From Bacteroidota bacterium (GTDB taxonomy: Bacteria; Bacteroidota; Bacteroidia; Bacteroidales; UBA12481): a stretch of 64,000 nucleotides of DNA. A program made the position numbers and the translations under genes. The DNA is taken from positions 1-64,000 of the forward strand of contig JABHCC010000104.1 in NCBI GenBank assembly GCA_018669475.1. The letters are read 5' to 3'. Every line of letters starts with the position of its first letter. Position 1 is the first letter of the stretch. Shown in pieces: positions 26,523-35,261 of the stretch. The notes beneath the pieces are model-generated. The model was not told the DNA's origin. It searched no databases and was given only the letters and a program-made list of their open reading frames with translations.

Positions 26523-28751
26523 ATTTTTCTTCCAGAAATCTTCCATTTGCATTCTTAGGTGGAAAGTTGTGTTTTCTCGTTCATTTATTCCGTGTGATCG
26601 CATTGGGTATGACAGCTGGTAGAATATTTTACCATGCTTAACCAATCTATTCACCAGCCATTCAGTGCTTTGGTAATGAACATTATCATCGGCAGTACCA
26701 TGAACGATCAGCAGATTCCCCTCCAGCTTATGAGCATGATTGATGGGTGAACCGTCCTCATATCCATCAGGATTAGTTGAAGGAAGCCCCATATATCGTT
26801 CCTGATATATCGTATCATAAAGCTTTTGGTGTGACACGAAAGCTACAGCGATACCGGTATTGTATACCTCAGGGAAACGAAAAATGCAATTCAGAGTCAT
26901 CTGACCACCACCCGACCATCCCCATATACCAACGCGGTTTTCATCAACAAAATCATACATATCCATTATTTTCAGTGCTGCATCGCGCTGATCAAATGAA
27001 GCTGTTATGCCGATCTTCTCATATACACACTTACGCCATTCTGCTCCTCTCGGAGTTTTTGTACCCCGATTATCAACACTCACAACCAAATATCCCTGTT
27101 GTGCCATGTACTGATGGAAAAGGTCTCCTCCACCCCAATTATCCTGAACAGTTGATCCGGCAGGCTCTCCATACACGTAAAAGATCACAGGATACTTGTT
27201 TTTGGGATTAAAATCTTTTGGTTTGATCATCCATGCATCAAAAACGACTTCACCAATATCTACTTTGAAAAACTCCTTAGGATTTAATCCAAGTAAATCA
27301 TATCGCTCTTTGGCTTCCTGATTATCTTCAAGAATCCTCATATTTTTATGCCTGGGAATACTGACGAGAGAAATCACAGGAGGCGTAAGGTGATTCTGGA
27401 AGGTATGGATTGCCCATTTTGCATTTGGAGACATCTGATAAGCATGCTGCCCCTGTAATTCATCCGGACTAATCCTTTCGGGCTCAGATTTGCCATTAAT
27501 TTTACTGCGATACAGGTAGCGCTGAGTAAAATCATCAGGAGAAGCAATATAATACACATATCCACCCTTTTCGTCAATACAATTAATCTTTACAACATCC
27601 ATGGGCTCATGTATGATATCGTGCATCTCAGTACCGTCCCTGGATACGAGGTATAAATGCATCCAACCATCTTTCTCGCTGGTCCAGGTAAAATACTGCT
27701 CTTCGTCCATCCATTTGATATTGTCATGAATATCGAGCCAGGCATCGTCTTTATCAACAAGAATGGTCTTAAGGTCCATAGTATTCACATTACCAAGCCA
27801 TACCGTATTGGTATTCTGAAGTCTGTTAAGCTGTTGAATCATCACCTCATTTGATCTGGGGATAAAATCCATTCTGGGTAAGTAATTATTTCTGGGATCG
27901 CCAGGCACATCGAACCATCGTGATTCACCGCCCTGAGCTGGAACAACCCCAACTTTTACGTGAGAATTTGGAGTACCGACCTTTGGATATGGAAGGGGAA
28001 TTATCTCGGGGTAAATAGAATCAAGATTATTGATAATAGAGAAGGTACCTGTACCTCTTGTATCTGACTGCCAGTATGCTATGTTTCTGCTATCAGGACT
28101 CCACCTGAATCCGTCTCTCGCAGAAAACTCCTCTTCATAAACCCAGTCAAAGGTGCCATTGACAATGTACTCACATCCATCCGAAGTTAATTGTATGATA
28201 TTTCCACTTGCCAGATCTTCTACATAGATATTGTTTTTGCTCACATATCCCACTTTATTATCATCTGGTGAGAACTTAGCAAACATCATGGTAGTGCGCT
28301 CCACAGACCTTCCTAAGCTTACTAAACTGCCGGATTTTAAATCCAACACCCAGTAATCCCCTCTTGTATGTTGACGCCATACCCGACGGGTATTTGTGAA
28401 GATCATCATCTTAGTGTTATTATGAGACCAGACATAATCCCTGATATTCAGAGGCTTTGATTCACCAGGAGGTATTAATGCAGAAGCTTTGACCAGAACA
28501 GTACGATCCCCGGTTTTTGCATCATATCTCACAATATCTCTTCCGGCAATATCCTTATTCCATTCCAGTGTGGTATATCCATCTCCATCTTTTAACCATC
28601 GTACCGGACCATAGCCTTTTAGTCCGAATTTTCCCGTATAAATATTCTCTAAAGTCAGTTCTGTTTTTTGAAGTTGTGCTTTAACGTTATTAACATTTAC
28701 TACTGTTAATAAGATAATTACAACAATGCTTATTCCTATTCTATTTTTCAT
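26517..28751 (-). CDS. Dipeptidyl peptidase IV (S9B)
   Basis: A 744-residue exported serine exopeptidase removing Xaa-Pro dipeptides. A signal peptide ends near NNVKA (residue 25). The N-terminal propeller includes the double-Glu substrate motif DWVYEEEFSARDGFRWSPD (about 208-226), diagnostic for DPP IV. The C-terminal alpha/beta-hydrolase shows the nucleophile in GWGWSGGGQ-like sequence (GIWGWSGGGQM, about 607), Asp in HGTADDNVHY (about 686) and His in MRSHGINERE (about 719). All active-site elements are intact and the length is typical. It precedes the phosphoesterase and follows the GH78 gene by 9 bp, so the three probably share a transcript. Confidence 0.95.
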   Translation of the reverse strand: MKNRIGISIVVIILLTVVNVNNVKAQLQKTELTLENIYTGKFGLKGYGPVRWLKDGDGYTTLEWNKDIAGRDIVRYDAKTGDRTVLVKASALIPPGESKPLNIRDYVWSHNNTKMMIFTNTRRVWRQHTRGDYWVLDLKSGSLVSLGRSVERTTMMFAKFSPDDNKVGYVSKNNIYVEDLASGNIIQLTSDGCEYIVNGTFDWVYEEEFSARDGFRWSPDSRNIAYWQSDTRGTGTFSIINNLDSIYPEIIPLPYPKVGTPNSHVKVGVVPAQGGESRWFDVPGDPRNNYLPRMDFIPRSNEVMIQQLNRLQNTNTVWLGNVNTMDLKTILVDKDDAWLDIHDNIKWMDEEQYFTWTSEKDGWMHLYLVSRDGTEMHDIIHEPMDVVKINCIDEKGGYVYYIASPDDFTQRYLYRSKINGKSEPERISPDELQGQHAYQMSPNAKWAIHTFQNHLTPPVISLVSIPRHKNMRILEDNQEAKERYDLLGLNPKEFFKVDIGEVVFDAWMIKPKDFNPKNKYPVIFYVYGEPAGSTVQDNWGGGDLFHQYMAQQGYLVVSVDNRGTKTPRGAEWRKCVYEKIGITASFDQRDAALKIMDMYDFVDENRVGIWGWSGGGQMTLNCIFRFPEVYNTGIAVAFVSHQKLYDTIYQERYMGLPSTNPDGYEDGSPINHAHKLEGNLLIVHGTADDNVHYQSTEWLVNRLVKHGKIFYQLSYPMRSHGINERENTTFHLRMQMEDFWKKNL

Positions 28752-28760
28752 ATCATAAAA

Positions 28761-31523
28761 TTATTTACTTATCATGTGCACCTGGTAGTTTCCTGAACCT
28801 AACTCTACTTTTCGGTCGGCTGGAAGAGGTTCAAGCTTCTCATCATCAATGTATACCTCTGTCATATAACCATTTGGCAAAATAAATGTAGCTGAAGTAT
28901 TTGCGGGTATTTGAATATTCAAATCCAGCAGATTGTGCTGAAGGGTCCAGTCCAGTGCGATCGGACCATTAATGGAATGATAAGATCCTGATACAGAGGT
29001 AAAATCTCCACCTATCTTTGGTGACAGGATAAAATGCCTGAAACCAGGACTTTCCGGATCAGGCTGAATCCCAAGCAGGTGGCGATACATCCACTCTCCC
29101 ACCGATCCGAAGGTATAATGGTTGAATGAATTCATTCCGGCATTTTGAAAACCCCGACCTTTAACGAAAGCATCCCATCTCTCCCAGATAGTTGTGGCCC
29201 CTTGTTCAATTGAATAGCCCCATGATGGCATTCGGGTGCTCTCAGCCAGCTGACAAGCCAGTTCATGATATCCGATTTTGCTCAACTCATCCATCATGCA
29301 AATTGTACTGATAAAACCAGTTGACATACGCTTATCATATACATTAAGTGCTTTAACCATTTTTCGGGCCATAATTGGACGCATATTATGCGGTATAAGA
29401 TTAAAACTGAGAGCAATAGCATATCCAGCCTGAGTATCTCCGAGAATTGTACCATCTTCAGATACATATGCTCTCATAAATTCTTCATTAATATTATTTG
29501 CCAGCTCACTATATTCTTTATGATCGCTTTCTTTTCCAAGTATCCTGGCGGCTTCAGCTAATAAGCGTGTTGATCGCACAAAGAAGGCTGTATTAAAAAC
29601 TGCAGGAGGAACTTCGCCTTTATCATTAGGATAACCCTCTGCAATAATGGTGTTACCATTGAGCCAGTCATTATATGCATGACCAGCTACCTGTGTATAA
29701 AGTAAATCAGGATTATGCAGGTGAATCCAGTCTACATATTTTTTCATCGATTCATAGTGACGCTCAAGAATCCTTATGTCTCCGTAATTTTCATATATTC
29801 TGAAAGGAACAATTACCCCTGCATCAGCCCATCCGGGAGCATTAGAGAACCTTGAATGAATTGGCATTCCCCGGGGTGACACATCAGAAAATTCACCTGT
29901 CTCAAATTGAGCATCCATAATATCTGTACACCATTTTGTATAGAAGGCTGACATATCATGGTTATATATACCGGTTTGAGCAAATACCTGAGCATCACCC
30001 ATCCAGCCCATTCGCTCGGAACGTTGCGGACAATCGGTTGGAATTGAGATCTGATTCCCCCATTGTGTCCATCTGATATTCTCCCAAAGCTTATTCAGCA
30101 TTGGATTTGAACATGAAAAAGTTCCTGTTTCCGGAGTTGCAGACACGATTACCTGTCCTAGAATATTTTCCAGATCAGGTGAAGATCTGAAACCTTCAAT
30201 TTGCACATATCTGAATCCATGGAAAGTAAAAACCGGTTCAATCCAAACAGCTTCATTGTCTTTGAGAATATATGTATCGATCTGCGGTGCATTTCTAAGA
30301 TTATCTCTGTAAACAAAACCATCCTCTCGGAGCATTTCGGCATGCTTCAATACAATTGTATCTCCTGCTTCACCTTTCAACTGTAGCTTTAACCAACCAA
30401 CCATATTCTGACCCATATCAACAACATACACCCCACTAACAGGCTCGCTAATTGTAAGTGGTTTCACCTGCCGGATAATTTTCACTGCCTGGTCGGGCTG
30501 GGCTACCAGCATATTATATTCTGGCTCCTCAACAGTTACAGCTCTCCATCCGTCTTCACTAAAACCGGGTTCTTGCCATGCGTCCTGCTCATAATTAAAA
30601 TCGTAGGTCTCACCAATAAACAGATCTGCCTCCCTCACCGGACCATCATCAAAATAACTCCAACTCTCATCTGAGCAAATGGTTTCACGACTTCCGTCAG
30701 TATACCAAATCTCCAATTGTCCGATAAAACGCAGGTCTCGTCCGTACCATCCTCTCCATGGATAGTCTGGAAATGAAAAATCAATTGAGCCCAAACGGCC
30801 GGCATACCAACCATCCGATAGGATAACTGAGAGACAATTCTGGTTATTTTTTATTTCATGAGTAAGATCATACACCTGATATTGAATACGCTTGGCATAG
30901 TCGGTCCATCCTGGTGCTAAAACCTGATCACCTATCTTATCTCCATTAAGAAAAACCTCATAAACACCTTTTGCTGAGGCAAATAAATAGGCTTTACTGA
31001 TTGTTTTGTCATTATTAAACTCTTTTCGCAGTAGTGGAGAAGGCGGAATAGTAAAATCTGTGTACTCTCTCTTATCCACAGGTTTTCCTATCCATTTGGC
31101 TGACCATGTTTTGGCATCCATACCGGTATGAAAACTTGCGATTTGGGACCATTCGCTTTTTTGTTCATTCTTATCCCAAAGTCGAACACGCCAACAATAA
31201 CTCGTATTTGGCAGAAGTGCCGATCCTTCATAATTAATCTGATTAGTCTGATTACCTGGCACTTTACCGGTATTCCAGCTTTGAAGGCTACTTCCACCAA
31301 GAGATTTCTCATCCATGCTAAGCTGGATTTCGTATGCTGTTTGCACAAAACCAGAGTCCTGAGCTATTACTTCCCAGCTGAAACGGGGGCTCTGTGATTC
31401 AATGACAAGCGGATTCTCAAGATATTCACACCTAAGGTTCACAGCATCGAAGTTCACCTTTGTCTGGCATGCGCTTATGATTAGCAGAATTGCAAGAAAT
31501 AGATATGTTGTAACTCTTTTCAT
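28761..31523 (-). CDS. Alpha-L-rhamnosidase (GH78) lipoprotein
   Basis: A 920-residue lipoprotein (lipobox IISAC, Cys about residue 19) cleaving terminal alpha-L-rhamnose. The N-terminal domain begins VNLRCEYLENPLVIESQSPRFSW, typical of GH78, followed by beta-sandwich domains; the catalytic (alpha/alpha)6 barrel carries TDCPQRSERMGWMGDAQ (about residue 500), holding the acidic residues of the family, and EQGATTIWERWDAF (about 785). The length is usual. It is downstream of a terminator that separates it from the oxidoreductase gene. It may recycle rhamnosylated glycans from the environment. Confidence 0.94.
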   Translation of the reverse strand: MKRVTTYLFLAILLIISACQTKVNFDAVNLRCEYLENPLVIESQSPRFSWEVIAQDSGFVQTAYEIQLSMDEKSLGGSSLQSWNTGKVPGNQTNQINYEGSALLPNTSYCWRVRLWDKNEQKSEWSQIASFHTGMDAKTWSAKWIGKPVDKREYTDFTIPPSPLLRKEFNNDKTISKAYLFASAKGVYEVFLNGDKIGDQVLAPGWTDYAKRIQYQVYDLTHEIKNNQNCLSVILSDGWYAGRLGSIDFSFPDYPWRGWYGRDLRFIGQLEIWYTDGSRETICSDESWSYFDDGPVREADLFIGETYDFNYEQDAWQEPGFSEDGWRAVTVEEPEYNMLVAQPDQAVKIIRQVKPLTISEPVSGVYVVDMGQNMVGWLKLQLKGEAGDTIVLKHAEMLREDGFVYRDNLRNAPQIDTYILKDNEAVWIEPVFTFHGFRYVQIEGFRSSPDLENILGQVIVSATPETGTFSCSNPMLNKLWENIRWTQWGNQISIPTDCPQRSERMGWMGDAQVFAQTGIYNHDMSAFYTKWCTDIMDAQFETGEFSDVSPRGMPIHSRFSNAPGWADAGVIVPFRIYENYGDIRILERHYESMKKYVDWIHLHNPDLLYTQVAGHAYNDWLNGNTIIAEGYPNDKGEVPPAVFNTAFFVRSTRLLAEAARILGKESDHKEYSELANNINEEFMRAYVSEDGTILGDTQAGYAIALSFNLIPHNMRPIMARKMVKALNVYDKRMSTGFISTICMMDELSKIGYHELACQLAESTRMPSWGYSIEQGATTIWERWDAFVKGRGFQNAGMNSFNHYTFGSVGEWMYRHLLGIQPDPESPGFRHFILSPKIGGDFTSVSGSYHSINGPIALDWTLQHNLLDLNIQIPANTSATFILPNGYMTEVYIDDEKLEPLPADRKVELGSGNYQVHMISK

Positions 31524-31606
31524 ATTGATCGCTTATTAAATGGATTACTAATAATTTTGTTTGTGAAACAAGCCTTTAAATTACCAATTCCTACACTATG
31601 AACCAT

Positions 31607-31636
31607 AAAAAAAGGCCATACATAGATGGCCTTTTT
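31607..31636 (-). terminator. Rho-independent terminator
   Basis: AAAAAGGCCAT and ATGGCCTTTTT form an 11-bp stem with a 6-7 nt loop including terminal A/T runs, usable in both directions. It is 22 bp past the stop of the oxidoreductase gene and separates it from the GH78 operon. Confidence 0.88.
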
Positions 31637-31657
31637 GTGTATTATACTGCAACAGAA

Positions 31658-33007
31658 CTATAGTTCCCAACCATTTCGGTATTCCCTGCGGATATATTTG
31701 TTGGCATCCTCATTGTTTGTAACAGTCATATTCTCACCATCCCAGAGTAATCTTTCTCCGGGTACGCGGATAGCCAGATTACCCATTAGAACCATTTCAG
31801 TAAGTGGTCCTGAATAATCAAAGTTCGAACTTGCGGGTTCCCCACCCTTACAAGCTTCAACCCAATTCATCTCATGACTGGTTTCGATTCGTTTGAGTGT
31901 TTTGGGTAAAGTTTTATATTCGAGGAATCTTTCCTCAGGAAACATTTGCACATCATCTCCGTAGGTTGAACAAATTATCACTCCTTTTTCACCAATAAAC
32001 ATTGAACCACCACCCATTGGAATTTTTGCACCATCAAGTTCAGCTGGCCATTCAGGCAGGATTCCGCCATCATACCATTTCAGCTTAACCGGAGGCATTC
32101 CTTCTCTTGCTGGAAATTTATAAGTGATCATTGTAGCTCTTGGGTATGTTTCATTGTTTTCGAAACGCTTCCACATTTGCTGCACATCATATGATCTGGA
32201 TCCTTGCACCCAAATTGGATATTTTAGTTTCATTGCATTAAAGACCGGATCAAGAACATGACAACCCATGTCACCTAAAGCACCTGCACCAAAGTCATAC
32301 CATGCCCTCCAGTTGAAAGGCAGATATGTTGGATTATAGGGTCGCTCAGGAGCTGTTCCCAACCACAGATCCCAATCAAGAGTATCAGGTACGGGAACTG
32401 TATCGCTCGGCCGATCAATTCCCTGTGGCCATACAGGACGATTTGTCCAACTATGAACTTCTTTAACATCACCTATTGCTCCTGCCCATATCCATTCGGC
32501 TAAACGTCGCGTTCCTTCACCTGATCGCCCCTGGTTACCCATCTGTGAAGCTATATTATACTCTCTGGCTGCCTCTGTAAGCTTTCTGGCTTCAAAAACA
32601 TCATGTGTCATAGGCTTCTGAACGTATACATGCTGTCCTCTTTTTATTGCTGCCATTGCTGCAACGGCATGAGTATGATCAGGAGTTGCAACAATTACTG
32701 CATCAATAGATTTCTCCTTATCAAGCATCTTTCTGAAATCCTTGTATTGCTTGGCTTTCGGAAACTTTTTGAATGTTCCGGCGGCACGCGCAAAATCCAC
32801 ATCACACAGGGCAACAATATTTTCTGATGTAACCCTGCCTATATTACCACCTCCCATACCTCCAGATCCGATAGCTGCTATATTAAGCTTGTCACTTGGG
32901 GCAGTAAAACCTTTACCACCCAGAACATGTCTGGGAACTACCATCACACCAGCTGTTGCAACACCTGTTTTTGTAAGGAAATCTCTTCGAGATACTGTTT
33001 TTTTCAT
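31658..33007 (-). CDS. Tat-exported Gfo/Idh/MocA family oxidoreductase
   Basis: A roughly 449-residue NAD(P)-dependent oxidoreductase. The N-terminus MKKTVSRRDFLTKTGVATAGVMVV is a twin-arginine signal. The Rossmann region has IAAIGSGGMGGGNIG, then IVATPDHTHAVAAMAAIKRGQHVYVQKPMTHDV with the EKP-like Lys motif (QKP here), and a C-terminal Gfo/Idh domain with DMGCHVLDPVF. I start it at 33007, not at the upstream in-frame ATG (33058), since this places the Tat motif at the N-terminus and coincides with the 3' end of repeat copy B. Periplasmic members act on sugars or glycosides; the substrate is not evident. Confidence 0.92.
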   Translation of the reverse strand: MKKTVSRRDFLTKTGVATAGVMVVPRHVLGGKGFTAPSDKLNIAAIGSGGMGGGNIGRVTSENIVALCDVDFARAAGTFKKFPKAKQYKDFRKMLDKEKSIDAVIVATPDHTHAVAAMAAIKRGQHVYVQKPMTHDVFEARKLTEAAREYNIASQMGNQGRSGEGTRRLAEWIWAGAIGDVKEVHSWTNRPVWPQGIDRPSDTVPVPDTLDWDLWLGTAPERPYNPTYLPFNWRAWYDFGAGALGDMGCHVLDPVFNAMKLKYPIWVQGSRSYDVQQMWKRFENNETYPRATMITYKFPAREGMPPVKLKWYDGGILPEWPAELDGAKIPMGGGSMFIGEKGVIICSTYGDDVQMFPEERFLEYKTLPKTLKRIETSHEMNWVEACKGGEPASSNFDYSGPLTEMVLMGNLAIRVPGERLLWDGENMTVTNNEDANKYIRREYRNGWEL

Positions 33008-33108
33008 CAGTTTATATTTAATTTTATTTGTCGGATGGAGTTCGCACAACAAAAACAATCATCCGTGTGAGTGTTAAAATATTATTCCTTTTGTCATGCT
33101 CGGTTCAT
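33005..33108 (-). repeat. Dispersed leader repeat, full copy B
   Basis: Box 1 CGGATG (33060-33065), box 2 CATCCG (33032-33037) and a variant box 3 CTGATG (33005-33010) whose ATG starts the Tat oxidoreductase gene. The 5' box GAACCGAGCATGACAAAA is intact. Box 2/box 3 pairing has one mismatch here, while box 1/box 2 remains perfect. Confidence 0.9.
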
Positions 33109-33194
33109 TTTATGCTGTTTTTCTGTTAGGAACTTTTAAAGATAGGGAGTTTTGGAGAATAGTAAAATTTATGATCTTTGTTAAAAGCATTATC

Positions 33195-34466
33195 ATGAAA
33201 AAAATTGATCGGATTAGGTTTTATTTTGTCTTATTACTGGTTTTCACAGGAATTTCGACCTTGTCGGGATATTCTTCTAACATAACAGAGGCCAATCCTG
33301 ATATTCCAGACAATAAAAGCTTGCCTTTCATTATTCAGGAGATTCAACTAAGTGAAAATTCCGAAATTAGTTTATTGACTTGTGGCCCCGGCGATGCAAT
33401 GTATTCAAAATTCGGACATAGTGCATTGTGGGTTATGGATCCGGAGAATAGAATTGATCTTATTTTTAATTACGGAACCTTTGATTTCAGTGACTCAAAT
33501 TTTTACTACCTTTTTCTCAGGGGAATTGCCAATTACCGCTTATCTATCACAAACTTTCAGGGCTTTGTTGAAGAGTATGAGACTGAGAACAGGTTTGTGA
33601 AGAAGCAAATACTTAATCTTACCTCACTAGAGAAACAAAACTTATACAGAATTTTGATTGATAATTATCAACCTGAAAACAGGTATTACAGATATGATTT
33701 CCTTTTTCTGAATTGCTCATCAATTATTCGGGATCGTATATTTGATGTTACCAACGGACGTTTTACACTCTCTCAGGACTCAGCAAAGACATTTACTTTC
33801 AGGGAGCTTCTGGAACCTTATCTTGAACAAGGATGGGTTTATTTGGGTATAAATCTGTTATTGTCACACAAGGCTGACAGGGAAGCCAGTAATTGGGAAA
33901 CAATGTTTCTTCCTGATCATATGTATGAACAGTTCAGTTTGGCCAAGACAAATAATTCAATACAACTTGCCCCTGACAGAAATGTGAGTACAATGGTTCT
34001 TTCGACCAGAGAAGCCCCAAAAAAACGCAAACATACATTAACAACATTGCTGGTTTTTCTCGTTTTTGCTCTAATTCTAATAATCAGCAATAAAAGACTG
34101 GCAGATAAATCATGGCATAAGGGTATTGATTTTGCGATCTTCTTTTCTACCGGATTAATTGGAATCCTTGTTGCTTTTATGTGGTTCTTCTCTAAACACG
34201 AAGTGGTTCATCAAAATTTAAATTTAATGTGGGCATTCCCACTGCACCTGATTTTTGCTTTCATTGTATTATTTCCAAGGCTAAGACTTTTTCAGCAATG
34301 GTATGCCCGAATATTTTTAGCTCTTGGCATACTCTTTTATATCCTTGCGATTCTTGGTGTTCAGGTGGTGCCAACTGGTGTTCTTCTTATTGCAAGTATC
34401 GTCTTAATCCGCCTGTACAGAATTTCTTTTATTCTTCCAGTAACTGATAAGATAAAGACTGAGTAA
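33195..34466 (+). CDS. DUF4105 family membrane protein
   Basis: About 423 residues. I begin at ATG 33195 (MKKIDRIRFYF), which gives a normal signal segment; the longer frame from 33096 runs back toward repeat B and adds an unlikely leader. The extracytoplasmic domain has the DUF4105 hallmark ISLLTCGPGDAMYSKFGHSALWVMDP and FNYGTFDF, with further conserved NYRLSITNFQGFVEEYE and FLFLNCSSIIRD. The C-terminal third contains about four or five TM helices (residues ~310-420). The Cys/His motifs suggest a papain-like fold, but activity is unproven. It converges on the next gene with a 5-bp gap. Confidence 0.88.
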   Translation: MKKIDRIRFYFVLLLVFTGISTLSGYSSNITEANPDIPDNKSLPFIIQEIQLSENSEISLLTCGPGDAMYSKFGHSALWVMDPENRIDLIFNYGTFDFSDSNFYYLFLRGIANYRLSITNFQGFVEEYETENRFVKKQILNLTSLEKQNLYRILIDNYQPENRYYRYDFLFLNCSSIIRDRIFDVTNGRFTLSQDSAKTFTFRELLEPYLEQGWVYLGINLLLSHKADREASNWETMFLPDHMYEQFSLAKTNNSIQLAPDRNVSTMVLSTREAPKKRKHTLTTLLVFLVFALILIISNKRLADKSWHKGIDFAIFFSTGLIGILVAFMWFFSKHEVVHQNLNLMWAFPLHLIFAFIVLFPRLRLFQQWYARIFLALGILFYILAILGVQVVPTGVLLIASIVLIRLYRISFILPVTDKIKTE

Positions 34467-34471
34467 GGAAA

Positions 34472-35041
34472 TTAACAGAGGCTCCATACTTTTTTTGTTT
34501 TTGGTGAATAACTAGCTGACCTGATATCCCTGATCCGGTTAAATATGTCGTCTATTATCAGTATTCTGGCATAGCTGTCAGCCTGATAATAGCTCAGATC
34601 CAGAGCAGCTGAGTTTGTGATTGATCTGAAATTAAGTATTACAGGAAGTTTCTTGAAAACAAACCATCCCGGCTGATCAAAATCCCACTTGACACCTGAA
34701 CCCTCAAGGCGCAAGGTCAATTCTTCCCAGGTTTCAATTTCTTCTTCTGTCCAGTACATCATTCCGGTACTAAATCTCAATCCGATTTTCAATTCATCCT
34801 GCATTTCAATGCAAAACCTCAATTCATGAGATCCGATCCTGCCAATGTTAAAAGACAGGCCATAGAATCCTGATTGCTCTTTGTGGTGATGACTGTTAGC
34901 TAAACGATTCCACACCTTTTGCCTGCTCGTGAGGTGACTGATAGTTTCCCACTCCGGATGATGACCGCTCTTTTGAATAACTGTAAATAAATCTAACCAA
35001 AATCGTTTTTCCAGCTTAATTCTTTCTTCAATCGTTTTCAT
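34472..35041 (-). CDS. Small unknown protein, possibly DUF4268-like
   Basis: A 189-residue soluble protein starting MKTIEERIKLEKRFWLDLFTVIQKSG. The arrangement (helix, then GLSFNIGRIGSHELRFCIEMQ, IGLRFSTGMMYW, WEELTLRLEG, KWDFDQPGW) recalls the DUF4268/nuclease-associated beta-sheet fold, but I cannot confirm membership. No catalytic motif is visible. Its ATG is supplied by repeat copy C, and the WYL regulator is transcribed divergently from the same 220-bp region, which may control it. Confidence 0.75.
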   Translation of the reverse strand: MKTIEERIKLEKRFWLDLFTVIQKSGHHPEWETISHLTSRQKVWNRLANSHHHKEQSGFYGLSFNIGRIGSHELRFCIEMQDELKIGLRFSTGMMYWTEEEIETWEELTLRLEGSGVKWDFDQPGWFVFKKLPVILNFRSITNSAALDLSYYQADSYARILIIDDIFNRIRDIRSASYSPKTKKVWSLC

Positions 35042-35147
35042 CTGTTTATATTTAATTTAATTTAATTTGTCAGATGGAGCTCGCATAACAAAAACAATCA
35101 TCCGCGTGAGTGTTTAATAAATTTTCCTTTTGTCATGCTCGGTTCAT
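35039..35147 (-). repeat. Dispersed leader repeat, full copy C with compensatory base changes
   Basis: Box 1 CGGATG (35099-35104), box 2 CATCTG (35071-35076) and box 3 CAGATG (35039-35044). Relative to other copies, boxes 2 and 3 both changed so that they still pair perfectly, and box 1/box 2 keeps a G-T wobble. The AATTT-rich spacer between boxes 2 and 3 is expanded. Box 3 ATG starts the 189-residue gene. Confidence 0.9.
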
Positions 35148-35181
35148 ATCTTACCTTTATTACTTTCTGATACAAATAAAA

Positions 35182-35214
35182 AACAGCTGACCGTAATGTA
35201 TTTACGGTCTCTGT
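35182..35214. promoter_or_regulatory. Long inverted repeat upstream of WYL regulator (operator or minus-strand terminator)
   Basis: The core GACCGTAA (35189-35196) and TTACGGTC (35202-35209) form a perfect 8-bp palindrome arm pair with a 5-nt loop, extended by AACAG/CTGTT outside a short bulge. On the minus strand the hairpin is followed by a T-run (TTTTTTATTTG), as in an intrinsic terminator. Alternatively it may be an operator for the WYL protein whose ATG is 48 bp away. Confidence 0.65.
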
Positions 35215-35261
35215 TGATATAGATGTTTTTTTTTGCGTCCAATGGAAAAAATATTTGAAAA

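Noticed and set aside
26777-27211. 144-codon plus-strand ORF within the DPP IV gene
   Set aside because: It lies entirely antisense to an intact, motif-complete peptidase and resembles no protein family.
22701-35147. Ligand-specific riboswitch class for the dispersed repeat
   Set aside because: Downstream genes share no pathway and one copy precedes no gene; a regulatory RNA remains possible, but not one sensing a common metabolite of these genes.
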